In this document: positions 54,471 to 62,798 of the stretch, in pieces
How positions within the stretch are numbered: the first letter of the stretch is position 1
Layout: every line of letters begins with the position of its first letter
Origin: Nonlabens sp964478845
Lineage (GTDB): Bacteria > Bacteroidota > Bacteroidia > Flavobacteriales > Flavobacteriaceae
Reading direction: 5' to 3'
Assembly (NCBI GenBank): GCA_964478845.1
Contig: CAYZJT010000018.1
Location: 1-64,000, forward strand
Length of the DNA: 64,000 bases
Program-made: the position numbers and the translations under genes
The notes under the pieces: generated by a model
The model's database searches: none
What the model was told of the DNA's origin: nothing
What the model saw: the letters and a program-made list of their open reading frames with translations, nothing else

Positions 54471-54827
54471 TTAATGTTGATAGCACCTTCCATTTGTATT
54501 TGATGTCTTTCGTTTGCACCTCTTACCGGATTTAGTTCTACCTGTGCACTGTGAGGTTGTCTTTGATTTGGTGTTTTTGCTTGGGGTCTCTTCTGTCTTC
54601 ACCTTACCACTTTGTTTTTGAGGTGGCTTACAGATTTTACAGGGATCGAGAAGTAATTGTTTTGCTTGTGTTATAGTAATTACTTTTTTACTGGATTTCA
54701 AGTACCTGCAGTGTCCTAAGTGATACTTTTTGCCACTGTTAGTAGTATAGACTTTTACATCCTTCGATTGGCCTATTACAGAATTAAGGCTAAAGCATAA
54801 AAGCAGTAATAAGAAAATGTTTTTCAT
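54471..54827 (-). CDS. Secreted Cys/His-rich protein (Ada-like metal-binding plus DUF5763-like tail)
   Basis: 118 residues with a signal peptide (KNIFLLLLLCFSLNSVIGQ). The first mature domain reads VYTTNSGKKYHLGHCRYLKS and ends LDPCKICKPP, so one His and three Cys fit the Ada-like metal-binding domain that is often fused to thermonucleases. The tail CTGRTKSGKRCKRKTSNTNG then RCYQH is DUF5763-like. A Lys/Thr linker joins them. It lies in an AT-rich region 2 kb from a thermonuclease gene on the other strand. Function unknown. Confidence 0.75.
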   Translation of the reverse strand: MKNIFLLLLLCFSLNSVIGQSKDVKVYTTNSGKKYHLGHCRYLKSSKKVITITQAKQLLLDPCKICKPPQKQSGKVKTEETPSKNTKSKTTSQCTGRTKSGKRCKRKTSNTNGRCYQH

Positions 54828-54892
54828 AAATAATTTATGTCACATGAATACCGTTTAGGAAAGGTCAACTAGACTTAACACTTACAAAACTT

Positions 54893-55945
54893 TCAATCGT
54901 TTAGGTAGTTTTCTGCAGTTGCCAATAGTTGATCCTCAAACTTGTAGATTTCATCGATACTGTCAATGGGTGTTTTAATTTCTTTTTTGTTCGCTTCAAA
55001 CGTGCTAATACATTTATTAGCTGTATTCAAATGTAATCTACACAGCGGTTTGCGATTATTGTTGTCAAACAAAATACCGAAGTATGATTGAGTATCTCGA
55101 TAAACAATCCGTTCTTTAGGGATAATTCTGCGCAGGATAGCGACAACAATATGATAGCCCTCTAATTCCTCTGCTGTGGTTTCGATTTTACTGGGTGGCT
55201 CGTCTGAAATATCTTCCGTCTTTTGAACCTCTTCCTCCTTGTGCAATGCCGTATTCAATCGGTCACTAACACGATCACTTATCGTAGAAGCAATCGCTTT
55301 TCCAACTATCTCTTTAAAGTCCGTCAATACGTTACTGGTGAGCCTGCCAGAGTAGGTCCTGCTGGCAAAAAGCCTAACAAATTCTGGACTGGGTTCTTTC
55401 AATTCGACTGATATAAGATTTTTGACTTCACGGGTATACTTCAAATTACTAGCATTGTCTACGATTTTGGCAATATCAAATCTTGACTTATGAAATTTCT
55501 CAATTTCCCTAGCAGTTGATTCCTTTATTTCGGTGATGTCAAATTCCAAAAATGGTTTCTCATCTATTTTATTAGTATCTTCAAGATCCGTATAAAACCT
55601 ATAAAGGATACCATTGGTCAGCAATGCAAATCTGGTCTTTGTGACATGGAAATATCTGAATAATTGTGAATTATGAACATTTAAGTCCCGATTCCAATGC
55701 TTACATTCTATGATGAGTATAGGTGCGCCGTGCTGGAATATAGCGTAGTCAACTTTTTCACCTTTTTTAAGACCATGATCTGCTGTGAATTCAGGAACAA
55801 CTTCTGTAGGGTTGAAGGCATCGTAACCTAGCATATTGATAAATGGAAGTACAAAAGCATGCTTAGTACTCTCTTCAGTTTCTATTTGATCCTTTAATTG
55901 ATCGACCTTGTCAGCTAGAATATTTAATTTGCTTAGCAGTTCCAT
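54893..55945 (-). CDS. Stand-alone HsdR N-terminal (PD-(D/E)XK) domain protein
   Basis: 350 residues. The N-terminal half matches the type I restriction HsdR_N fold: ESTKHAFVLPFINMLGYD, then KVDYAIFQHGAPILIIECKH, giving Asp66 and Glu80-Cys-Lys82 as the nuclease site. No helicase motor follows. The C-terminal half (about 185-350) contains a helix-rich region and LAATAENYLND-like end. No hsdM or hsdS is nearby. It may be an orphan nuclease in defence or DNA repair. AT-rich (28% GC in one 60-bp line). Its start overlaps the YidD-like gene end by 35 bp. Confidence 0.8.
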   Translation of the reverse strand: MELLSKLNILADKVDQLKDQIETEESTKHAFVLPFINMLGYDAFNPTEVVPEFTADHGLKKGEKVDYAIFQHGAPILIIECKHWNRDLNVHNSQLFRYFHVTKTRFALLTNGILYRFYTDLEDTNKIDEKPFLEFDITEIKESTAREIEKFHKSRFDIAKIVDNASNLKYTREVKNLISVELKEPSPEFVRLFASRTYSGRLTSNVLTDFKEIVGKAIASTISDRVSDRLNTALHKEEEVQKTEDISDEPPSKIETTAEELEGYHIVVAILRRIIPKERIVYRDTQSYFGILFDNNNRKPLCRLHLNTANKCISTFEANKKEIKTPIDSIDEIYKFEDQLLATAENYLND

Positions 55946-56228
55946 CTTTTTTTCTTTTTAATAAGTGCAAGTTGATTTCCTGTTCGCGAAGAATTTCGCC
56001 ACCAGAAGTTAGAATGATATATTCATTTCCCGTACAGCTAAGATGATATTTACCGTTGCAGTTTTTTATTCTATTTAAAAAACATGTGATGCCTTTGAAA
56101 AAACCATCAGACTTTGCGGTATTAAATACATGTTGCGAGCATGAAGTGTGATATATACAGATTCTTCTATTAGATTCTGGAACTAGTACCCAATACAATT
56201 TTATAGCTAGCAGTAGAAAAAACTTCAT
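55911..56228 (-). CDS. YidD-like protein
   Basis: 105 residues from ATG 56228 (MKFFLLLAIKLYWVLVPESN). The core RICIYHTSCSQHVFNTAKSD then GFFKGITCFLNRIKNC matches YidD (YxPTCSxY, GxxxGxxLxxxRIxxC) but diverges, and a C-terminal extension replaces the usual HP-rich end. YidD helps membrane-protein insertion in its standard form; this divergent copy may have another role. Its ATG overlaps the stop of the upstream pseudogene (ATGA) and its end overlaps the HsdR-N gene. Confidence 0.65.
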   Translation of the reverse strand: MKFFLLLAIKLYWVLVPESNRRICIYHTSCSQHVFNTAKSDGFFKGITCFLNRIKNCNGKYHLSCTGNEYIILTSGGEILREQEINLHLLKRKKDGTAKQIKYSS

Positions 56229-56461
56229 GTCGATTTCTGGAATACCAACATTTGCGATGATGCAGTAAAACCTGCTTTTGCGCCAATACCGAAGCATCCA
56301 GCATTTGGTAATACTTCAGTTGTTACGCTTTCTAATCTTACATAATTCCACCCTTGACTGGTTTGTGTTTTTATTACATCCTCCAGCTATTGAGCTGCTT
56401 TAGCAGTATTTCCCGTTTTGTGATCTAGAAGCGCGGTAAATGGTATGACTTTATATTCCAT
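56225..56461 (-). pseudogene. Small DUF4177-like gene with in-frame TAG
   Basis: From ATG 56461 the frame reads MEYKVIPFTALLDHKTGNTA, KAAQ, then TAG (56389-56387), then LEDVIKTQTSQGWNYVRLES and on to LVFQKST before TGA at 56227. LEDVI, SQGWNYVRLE and GCFGIGAKAGFT fit small DUF4177-like proteins. TAG differs from CAG (Gln) by one base, and Gln fits the context. The final TGA overlaps the YidD-like ATG, so the original pair was translationally coupled. Confidence 0.75.
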
Positions 56462-56489
56462 ATTATTGGGATTTAATACTAATTTCCTA

Positions 56490-56696
56490 TTATGTGGTGT
56501 GACATGGATTGCAATAGTAGTAGCAACTATTTACTTTGCGATTATGTTTTGTTGCGGCTTTGACAGCTTGAGAGCAATCTTTATAGACACCCAGATAAAT
56601 ACGGTTATTTACATGAGGTAAAAATGAACATGTTTCTTCATGCACCTCGTGATCTCCGTTGTTTTGTGCATTTTTGTTTACATAGTACTTATGCAT
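56490..56696 (-). CDS. Small Cys/His-rich protein
   Basis: 68 residues without a signal peptide: HKYYVNKNAQNNGDHEVHEE, then TCSFLPHVNNRIYLGVYKDC and the end NSCYYYCNPCHTT. Five Cys and several His suggest zinc binding. I recall similar short proteins beginning YYVNKNAQxNGDHEVH in many bacteria. The HEVHxxxC and CxPCH arrangement parallels the Ada-like domain of the gene at 54471. It lies 28 bp upstream of the pseudogene and may have formed an operon with it. Confidence 0.75.
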   Translation of the reverse strand: MHKYYVNKNAQNNGDHEVHEETCSFLPHVNNRIYLGVYKDCSQAVKAATKHNRKVNSCYYYCNPCHTT

Positions 56697-56807
56697 CAGC
56701 TTAGTTTTTCTGATTACAAAGCTGAGTAAACGCGACTATTATTATTTACGGCTTCCCATAATTCTGTAAAAAAAAATCGAGATTAATTTGCACTAAACCC
56801 AAGTCCG

Positions 56808-57347
56808 ATGATTACACCTCGCCATCTTAGCCTCTTATTCCTGCTACTTCTCCTTTCCTGCAAATCAGGATCAGAAGCAGATCTCGAATCAGATAGAAGT
56901 CTGGACGACAACGACAAGAATGAAATAGAAAACCAATTCTATCCCATCAAAAAATTTGTGGATGGCGATACCTTCTGGATCGATGATGGAACTAAGAAAG
57001 GGATCAAAATTCGATTTATCGGTATCAACTGTCCAGAAAGCAGGCCGCTCTTCAGTAAGCCAGCAGAGCCTTACGGGAAAGAGGCGTCGAATTATGTAGA
57101 GGATCTAATCGGTGAAGACGGCAAAGTCCGGCTGGAATTAGATGTAGACGAATTTGACCGCTACGGTCGTACACTTGCTTACATCTATCTTGAAGATGGA
57201 ACTTTTTTGAATGAAGATTTATTGGAAAAAGGCTGGGCCGAGGTCATGACCATCCCACCAAATGTCAAATACGTGGATGTGTTTTTGGCTGCTCAGAAAC
57301 AGGCTAGGGGAAAAAGGTTGGGTATCTGGGCGGATATAAATAATTGA
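56808..57347 (+). CDS. Thermonuclease-family lipoprotein
   Basis: 179 residues with a lipobox (LLLLSC). The staphylococcal-nuclease fold follows: KFVDGDTFWIDDG, RFIGINCPES (catalytic Arg), EPYGKEASNYV (catalytic Glu) and DRYGRTLAYIYLEDG (second Arg). ARGKRLGIW ends the domain. All active-site residues are present, so it is probably an active envelope-anchored nuclease. The next gene is convergent with only 7 bp between. Confidence 0.93.
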   Translation: MITPRHLSLLFLLLLLSCKSGSEADLESDRSLDDNDKNEIENQFYPIKKFVDGDTFWIDDGTKKGIKIRFIGINCPESRPLFSKPAEPYGKEASNYVEDLIGEDGKVRLELDVDEFDRYGRTLAYIYLEDGTFLNEDLLEKGWAEVMTIPPNVKYVDVFLAAQKQARGKRLGIWADINN

Positions 57348-57354
57348 TTTACGA

Positions 57355-57672
57355 TCAATTAGGACAAAAAATATGCAAGCTATTTTCCCTAGCACCGCTG
57401 GAGTAAGGGACAAAGTCCTCTGCTCGTACAGCCAGTGCGCGAATCAAATTTATACCGAGGAAATCACATACTTTTCTAAGATCCCGCATAGCCTCAGCTG
57501 AGGATTTACTGCTGTGCCACATACAGTTGTTAGGCAGGATGAAAGTTTGCTCCGGCTCATCATCAAAACTGAATCCCTCAAAGTATCCCATTTTCTTTAG
57601 GGCCTGTTGTAACCGCTCTGCAGAATGATCTACTTGATAGGTAAGAATGATTTCGCCTTGCTGATTGTTCAT
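57355..57672 (-). CDS. Hypothetical protein
   Basis: 105 residues, no signal peptide. An N-terminal strand (GEIILTYQVDHSAERLQQAL) is followed by helices and PNNCMWHSSKSSAEAMRDLR then VCDFLGINLIRALAVRAEDF. It resembles a ferredoxin-like alpha-beta fold in pattern only. I do not recognise a family. Convergent with the thermonuclease gene. Confidence 0.65.
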   Translation of the reverse strand: MNNQQGEIILTYQVDHSAERLQQALKKMGYFEGFSFDDEPEQTFILPNNCMWHSSKSSAEAMRDLRKVCDFLGINLIRALAVRAEDFVPYSSGARENSLHIFCPN

Positions 57673-57775
57673 GGTTTGTTTTTTCTTGCAATATGTTTTG
57701 AGCTATAGATCGTGTAGGTCCAGTAATGCTGAATTTCAATATTTACAAAAATTTCGGTAAGGAAGACTGGCGAAA

Positions 57776-58432
57776 TCATTCAAGAATGGAACCGTCTGTG
57801 TAAACGATCTTCTGAACTTTGACGTCAAATATCAAATCCTTAAACTTTGCATTCTTAATCTTTATATCATCATTTGTAAATCGATTAAAATCATAATAAA
57901 TGGTCTTTTGGAATTCTTCACCAGCCTTGACAATATTTTCGGTAGAGCTTACCCCATAACCAGTTCCCAACTCATCACCTAATGCATCGTATATATCAAA
58001 ACTGAATTTGAACGCCTTGATGTCTTTCCTGCTTTTATTTTTTAGAATATAGCTGAAGGTATTATAAGATTCGAAGTCGCCTTCAGCAAAACCTTTATCA
58101 AAAAGAGAAACAACAGTGGCCTCTTCCATTTGTTTCTTCTTTGCAGCTGCGTCCTCCTTAGCCTTCTGAGCTAATTCCACCTGCTCATTTTTGAAACTTT
58201 TCGCTTCTTCCAGTATTTCTCTATAAGTTTTGTCGCTCAGATCCTGTCCAGTAAGCTTTGATTTCATAATCCATCCAGCTATCAGTTCTGCGTCGTTTTC
58301 TTCAAGATCTCCGCTTTCTTTGATCTCTTGCGCATCTTCTTTTAACGTGTCGTCGTTGTAATTTTTGTCTAGAGGTGATGAACAGGACAACAATGTGAGA
58401 ACTACTGTCAAGAGTAAAAATGTATTTTTCAT
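57776..58432 (-). CDS. Lipoprotein with C-terminal beta domain
   Basis: 218 residues with lipobox TLLSC (Cys about 17). The first half is acidic and helical with a coiled-coil-like run (KNEQVELAQKAKEDAAAKKK). The second half (FNTFSYILKNKSRKDIKAF-like, FDIYDALGDELGTGY) looks like an FxLyD-type immunoglobulin-like domain that senses or binds at the envelope. Function unknown. Confidence 0.7.
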   Translation of the reverse strand: MKNTFLLLTVVLTLLSCSSPLDKNYNDDTLKEDAQEIKESGDLEENDAELIAGWIMKSKLTGQDLSDKTYREILEEAKSFKNEQVELAQKAKEDAAAKKKQMEEATVVSLFDKGFAEGDFESYNTFSYILKNKSRKDIKAFKFSFDIYDALGDELGTGYGVSSTENIVKAGEEFQKTIYYDFNRFTNDDIKIKNAKFKDLIFDVKVQKIVYTDGSILE

Positions 58433-58572
58433 AGTTGATTATGTTATTTAGTTGAGTCAAAAGTATTGTCTTGAAAAATCTGTAATGTACGGGTTTCCGT
58501 AATCGACTGCATGAATACAGGTTTTTATTCAGCTAGAACTACTAATGTGGAAGAGAGATCTTTAAATCGTCA

Positions 58573-58586
58573 GCTTTCGCGAAAGC
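58573..58586. repeat. Iterated palindrome, copy upstream of the lipoprotein and downstream of the response regulator
   Basis: Perfect copy, 27 bp beyond the response-regulator stop codon in a 180-bp gap. Confidence 0.95.
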
Positions 58587-58612
58587 GAAATAGAAAATGC
58601 GACTTTTATCTA

Positions 58613-59275
58613 TCAAATCAACCCAATCCCATGCACGATGCTGATCAGGTGGGTAGCATTCTTAGCACCAAAAGTAGCCAACAATTTATTCTGGCGTTTT
58701 TCAATCGAGCTGATGCTTACAGGGGAGAGTTGCTTTTCTTTGAAGTGACTACTAATTTCTTGCTTTGACAACCCATTTGCCAAAAGCTTGAGCAGTCTTA
58801 TATCATAATCATCGATTTCCAAAAGACTGTTGCGGGAATTTTTACGCAACTGGGGTGAGAGGTAGGTCCTAGAACTTGATAGAGCGTCCAGCGCATCCCT
58901 CAAATGTTTTAACCCATTGCGACCTTTACACACATAGGCATTAAGGCCATGCTTTTCCATGAGCTGCTGGGACTTGACAGCTTTGCAATTGATGGAGAAA
59001 GCGATGGTTTTAAGTTCTGGCAGCTCGATATTGACCCGCTCCAACAGTTGTTCACCACTCGATATCTGATTCTTGCGATGATCTGGCGCAAAACTTAAAT
59101 CTGTTATTAGTAAATCAAATGGTAGACCATCTTGCTGGGCTTTTTTAAGTTTGATGTAGGCGTCATCGCAGTATTGAACCACTGTGATCTCTTCTGTAGT
59201 AAAATCTATAAGTGTCTTTTTAATTCCCTCTCCTATACTTCCTACATCCTCTGCAACCAGAACTTTTTTAAACAT
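58613..59275 (-). CDS. Response regulator with LuxR-type HTH
   Basis: 220 residues. The receiver has VLVAEDVGSIGEGI (acidic pair), a phospho-Asp in LLITDLSF and a Lys in YVCKGRNG. The C-terminal HTH has LLKLLANGLSKQEISSHF then SISSIEKRQNKLLATFGAKN, similar to LuxR/NarL types. It is paired with the sensor kinase 3 bp upstream. The target genes are unknown. Confidence 0.88.
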   Translation of the reverse strand: MFKKVLVAEDVGSIGEGIKKTLIDFTTEEITVVQYCDDAYIKLKKAQQDGLPFDLLITDLSFAPDHRKNQISSGEQLLERVNIELPELKTIAFSINCKAVKSQQLMEKHGLNAYVCKGRNGLKHLRDALDALSSSRTYLSPQLRKNSRNSLLEIDDYDIRLLKLLANGLSKQEISSHFKEKQLSPVSISSIEKRQNKLLATFGAKNATHLISIVHGIGLI

Positions 59276-59278
59276 CTG

Positions 59279-60925
59279 CTAGAATTTAAAACTGGCCTTA
59301 AAGCCATTTCCATTTGATGTCTCAAAGTTAATTGTGCCATTCAATGCCAGAATACGGATTTCCATATTGGTCAGTCCATTTTCTATTTTCAATTCGCTAG
59401 CACCCTTTCCATTATCGCTGTACGTCCCACTTATAATTTCGCCGTCTTGCGAGATTGTCAGGTAAATCAGGCTAGCCTGAGCATGTTTTTTCGAATTGAT
59501 CAACAGTTCCTGCAGCGTGCGGTACAGGACATTTTTCTTTTGCGCGAGCACTTCTGACCAGTCTACATATTTAAGATTTTGGGTGACGACATTGGTATCT
59601 ACGGTTTGGTAGCTGGAAAGTAACTCGTCTAGTTGCATTCCAAAATCTTCATGTTGATCTAAGGCGGCATGCTCACTGGAAATATCCCTAAGCCTGAGGT
59701 AGAGATCATCCATCTGTTCCAGCAGTTGGTTAGCTTCTATGTTCTTCTCTTGCGCCTGAACCATGAGCGTGAACATGTCATTTGCCAGCTCGTCGTGGAT
59801 TTTTACGGCAATACGATTCTCAGTAGCGATTCCTTCTTTGATAACCGCCAATCGATTGCGCTGTCTCATTCTCAGAAAACCTATCGTTCCCAGGGCAATT
59901 AAAAATGCGGTGGTTAAAACACCTATGATGATATAAAGTCTCGATCGCTGTCGTAGTTGTTCGGCTTCTTCCTCTTTCTTGGCCACGTTGTACTTGAATT
60001 CTGCATACTTATTTGATGTGATCAAATTTTCAGTATTGAGGCTGTCGGTGAGGTAGGCAAATCTAGTGGCAATGTTATCATCGCCTAAACTGAGGTTTTG
60101 CTTGAGCGATGCCAGTTCTTCTGTAACCAGACCATTGCGTTTTGAAATATTCAAAGCGTTTTGAGCATGGAATTCTGCCTGCTCTAGTTTATTATTTCTC
60201 AGGTAATGTTCAGAAAGGTGTAGGTGGCTGGTGGTGAGAGACGAGGTGTAACCCAAACTGTCACGCAACTGGAGGACATTTAAAAGAGTTTCTTCTGCCT
60301 TTAATCGACCCAGATATGACTGTGCCCTCCCTAGATTGCTTAATAGTTTCAAATGTAATTTTGGATATTCATTAAAACTAAAGAGTTCTAATCCCTGCTG
60401 GAAAGCATTGATTGCATTTTGATAGCTCTGCATTTCTGTATAGGAATGACCTATATTGTTTAGGATAGTTGCTTTCTGTTTGCTACCAGAAACTATCTCC
60501 AGCAATTTTTTGTAGTGTTCTACTGCTTGCGAGAAACGCAACTGTCTTTCATTAACCCTGCCTAGTTGATTATAAACGCTAGGTAAAAAATCTTTTTTCC
60601 AGTCAGATTCTGGTTGTTTTTCAATAATTTCCAGAGCACGTATCGCGCTAGCTTCACTTCCCTGTAGATCGCCCAGCTTGTATTCCATGTGCGAGGCAAC
60701 GATGTGTGCGTGTGCTAGTTGGTTAACATTGGATCGGATGCTCCTTATGGAATCCCTGTAGTTGATTACCTGCTCATAAGAATCAAGTATGATTTTCCGG
60801 TCAGCGGTAGAATGGACAAGCCCATCTAGGCGGTATATGTCAGTTGCTGTAGTTTGAGCGCTAGTGCCAGCAACTGTCATAAGGACCAGAATGTAAAAAG
60901 GGAATAATTGAATTCTCTCAATCAT
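59279..60925 (-). CDS. TPR sensor histidine kinase
   Basis: 548 residues from ATG 60925 (MIERIQLFPFYILVLMTVAG); a TTG five codons upstream is less likely. A signal peptide and several TPR units (for example SVYNQLGRVNERQLRFSQAV and ILNNIGHSYTEMQSYQNAIN) form the sensing part. A membrane helix (LYIIIGVLTTAFLIALGTIG) follows. The HisKA_3-like site is IAVKIHDELANDMF, with the His as phospho-acceptor. The ATPase part has LQELLINSKKHAQASLIYLT and YSDNGKGA. It pairs with the response regulator just downstream. Confidence 0.9.
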   Translation of the reverse strand: MIERIQLFPFYILVLMTVAGTSAQTTATDIYRLDGLVHSTADRKIILDSYEQVINYRDSIRSIRSNVNQLAHAHIVASHMEYKLGDLQGSEASAIRALEIIEKQPESDWKKDFLPSVYNQLGRVNERQLRFSQAVEHYKKLLEIVSGSKQKATILNNIGHSYTEMQSYQNAINAFQQGLELFSFNEYPKLHLKLLSNLGRAQSYLGRLKAEETLLNVLQLRDSLGYTSSLTTSHLHLSEHYLRNNKLEQAEFHAQNALNISKRNGLVTEELASLKQNLSLGDDNIATRFAYLTDSLNTENLITSNKYAEFKYNVAKKEEEAEQLRQRSRLYIIIGVLTTAFLIALGTIGFLRMRQRNRLAVIKEGIATENRIAVKIHDELANDMFTLMVQAQEKNIEANQLLEQMDDLYLRLRDISSEHAALDQHEDFGMQLDELLSSYQTVDTNVVTQNLKYVDWSEVLAQKKNVLYRTLQELLINSKKHAQASLIYLTISQDGEIISGTYSDNGKGASELKIENGLTNMEIRILALNGTINFETSNGNGFKASFKF

Positions 60926-60966
60926 TCCCCTAAAATACAATGATAGCTGGCTCTACGACCAACTTT

Positions 60967-61152
60967 TTAGCCCCCTAGGCTTAGGTCGTCGTCATCGCCT
61001 GGTGGCGGCGGTGGCGGTGGGGGTGGAATAATCGGATCTGTCTCGTCGCAGCAGGCCTGAATGTCCTGCGTTTCTTCCAGCACGGCCTCTGGTGTACAGG
61101 AGGCAGTGCAAATGAGGATTCCCGTAAGGAAAACCAAACATATTTTTCTCAT
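60967..61152 (-). CDS. Short lipoprotein with polyproline tract
   Basis: 61 residues from ATG 61152 (MRKICLVFLTGILICTASC). The lipobox TASC puts the lipidated Cys at 19. The mature part has an ACC motif (QACCDETDP) and nine Pro in a row, followed by GDDDD and a Gly end. It is encoded by a GGTGGCGGC-rich run. No recognised domain. It lies just upstream of the sensor kinase on the same strand, so it may be linked to sensing, which is inference. An in-frame upstream extension would lack the signal peptide position. Confidence 0.65.
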   Translation of the reverse strand: MRKICLVFLTGILICTASCTPEAVLEETQDIQACCDETDPIIPPPPPPPPPGDDDDLSLGG

Positions 61153-61503
61153 TTTGTCAATCTTGGTTTGTGGACATGCCGGTGGCCGTCCGGTTGTTAA
61201 ATCAGATTTTTGCAAAAGGTTTTGCGGTGGGAAACAGCAGTTTTCTGCCATTCCCAGATGAGAAGTGAAAGGGACGGGACACGCAGCGATCGCTACTTCT
61301 CGACCAGCGACGCGGCCGTGTCCAGCAACTTTTGGTCAATGGCGACTACACAGGATTAAGACGTCCTAGTCCTTGTGCAGCAGCCATTATGGGACAAATG
61401 AAAAAAGAGAAATCAGTGAGGGATGGAAATCGATTGGAAACTATTTGGAAATGTTTTTCCGTAATTTTTCCGTCTGGTTTTGAGTGATTTATAAATTATT
61501 GAT
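61153..61503. other. Structured GC-rich intergenic region
   Basis: 351 bp between divergent genes. It contains a 7-bp stem GGACACG (61277-61283) / CGTGTCC (61317-61323) enclosing the 10-bp palindrome AGCGATCGCT. A second bulged stem near 61349-61377 (CACAGGA with TCCTTGTG) follows. It is markedly GC-richer than the next gene. No coding signal is seen. Confidence 0.5.
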
Positions 61504-62265
61504 ATGTCACAAAAGCAATTGATAGACTACGCATTCGCGAAAGCGGAATCCGAATACACACGACTGCACGGTACGGCCCCATCAAAAACACAGGCCGCCG
61601 AATTTATCTCCCAACAGATCTCCGATAGGGATTTCGGTTATGGTGAAAAAAGCCTCAGAATTTTGCACAAACAGGCACAAAACAGCGATGTGCGGATAGG
61701 GAATACTCAAGTGGTGCAGCGGTTGAGCGAATTTTTAGGCTATGACGATTATGTAGATTTTGCCACTCGAAATGCTCAACCGATACCTGAAGATGACGTG
61801 CAACAAGAGAACAGTATTGAGCAAAAAGTGCATCGTGCAACTAAGCAGGAATCTACTAATAAATCAAAGCGGAATAGCACAATGCAAGCCATCGTCATCA
61901 CACTGGTTGCCGTGGTGATTGGTTTTGGAAGTCTGGCATTTTACTTGGATGAGAGGGAAGAAGTGGAGTGGATGAGGTGGAACGGCGAGCATTATGAAAT
62001 CACCGAGTTTGACAAAGCGGCCTACCGCCGCGAGGAAATTGAGGTAGTGGATCAGTACAGATTACAAAACTTCAAAAGACTTGATTTGGAATGCGACGAT
62101 GTCTTTTTCACGCCGTCTGGCGAGCCGCTGGCGTGGTATCATAAAAATGATTTTGGCGAGTTGGAACTGTACTCGCAAGCGGGAAAACATCCTGTACTTG
62201 ATGACCAACTCAAACCCATCACTCAGTATATGATCGACAAATACATCTGTAGTGAAAATGATTGA
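61504..62265 (+). CDS. Single-pass membrane protein of unknown function
   Basis: 253 residues. A cytoplasmic helical N-terminal region (QKQLIDYAFAKAESEYTRLH, SDRDFGYGEKSLRILHKQA, LGYDDYVDFATRN) is followed by a basic linker and one membrane helix (MQAIVITLVAVVIGFGSLAF, about 127-147). An extracytoplasmic domain with two Cys follows. AFAKA at residues 10-14 is from a near-perfect palindrome copy. Similar N-terminal domains occur in other flavobacterial proteins, but I cannot name the family. Confidence 0.75.
   Translation: MSQKQLIDYAFAKAESEYTRLHGTAPSKTQAAEFISQQISDRDFGYGEKSLRILHKQAQNSDVRIGNTQVVQRLSEFLGYDDYVDFATRNAQPIPEDDVQQENSIEQKVHRATKQESTNKSKRNSTMQAIVITLVAVVIGFGSLAFYLDEREEVEWMRWNGEHYEITEFDKAAYRREEIEVVDQYRLQNFKRLDLECDDVFFTPSGEPLAWYHKNDFGELELYSQAGKHPVLDDQLKPITQYMIDKYICSEND
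61531..61544. repeat. Iterated palindrome, one-mismatch copy
   Basis: GCATTCGCGAAAGC, one change from the consensus, read as AFAKA in the gene at 61504. Confidence 0.8.
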
Positions 62266-62357
62266 GGTAATATTAAAAAATCTCTCTACCGATGCGGATT
62301 CCCGTAAATAGCTATTAAACACGGTTGATAATTTGCGCTGCAAACGATCAATCTATC

Positions 62358-62798
62358 ATGAAAAAAGTAATTATCCTTTGCGCGGCACTCGCCCTGGCAT
62401 CCTGTTCAACCACTAAAACTGGAACTTCCAAAACCCTCGACATTTACGGGGCGGGAGTACTGCATCTACCCGTTATAAGCGATCTGGATGTTGCCAGCAA
62501 TAAAGCAAGCCACACCATGACGCTCAGAAAAGTCGAGAACATGAAAGCTGCTCGCAATCTTGCGGTAAGTGAACTTCTCAAAATAGAAAATGCCGACGTA
62601 CTGGTTGAACCCAGTTTTGAGACAGAAACCAGCGGTTCAAAAACCATTCTTACCGTAAAAGGCTGGCCTGCCAAATACAAGAATTTCAGAACGATCACAC
62701 AGGATGATATCAAATTACTGAATGTCAACCGCAATTACCAAGTCAATGAGACAATTGACGGTGACGATAAGAAGAAAACAGATCTGCTCGGGATCTAG
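62358..62798 (+). CDS. Lipoprotein of unknown function
   Basis: 146 residues from ATG 62358 (MKKVIILCAALALASC), lipobox ALASC. The mature part has LDIYGAGVLHLPVISDLDVA, then SHTMTLRKVENMKAARNLAV and VKGWPAKYKNFRTIT. It resembles a family of small Bacteroidota lipoproteins I recall without a defined role. An ATG 11 codons earlier (62325) is less likely because the signal peptide would be displaced. Confidence 0.75.
   Translation: MKKVIILCAALALASCSTTKTGTSKTLDIYGAGVLHLPVISDLDVASNKASHTMTLRKVENMKAARNLAVSELLKIENADVLVEPSFETETSGSKTILTVKGWPAKYKNFRTITQDDIKLLNVNRNYQVNETIDGDDKKKTDLLGI

Noticed and set aside
58511..58768. Plus-strand open frame over the response-regulator end
   Set aside because: It overlaps the conserved HTH coding region in antisense and passes through a palindrome copy; no family features.
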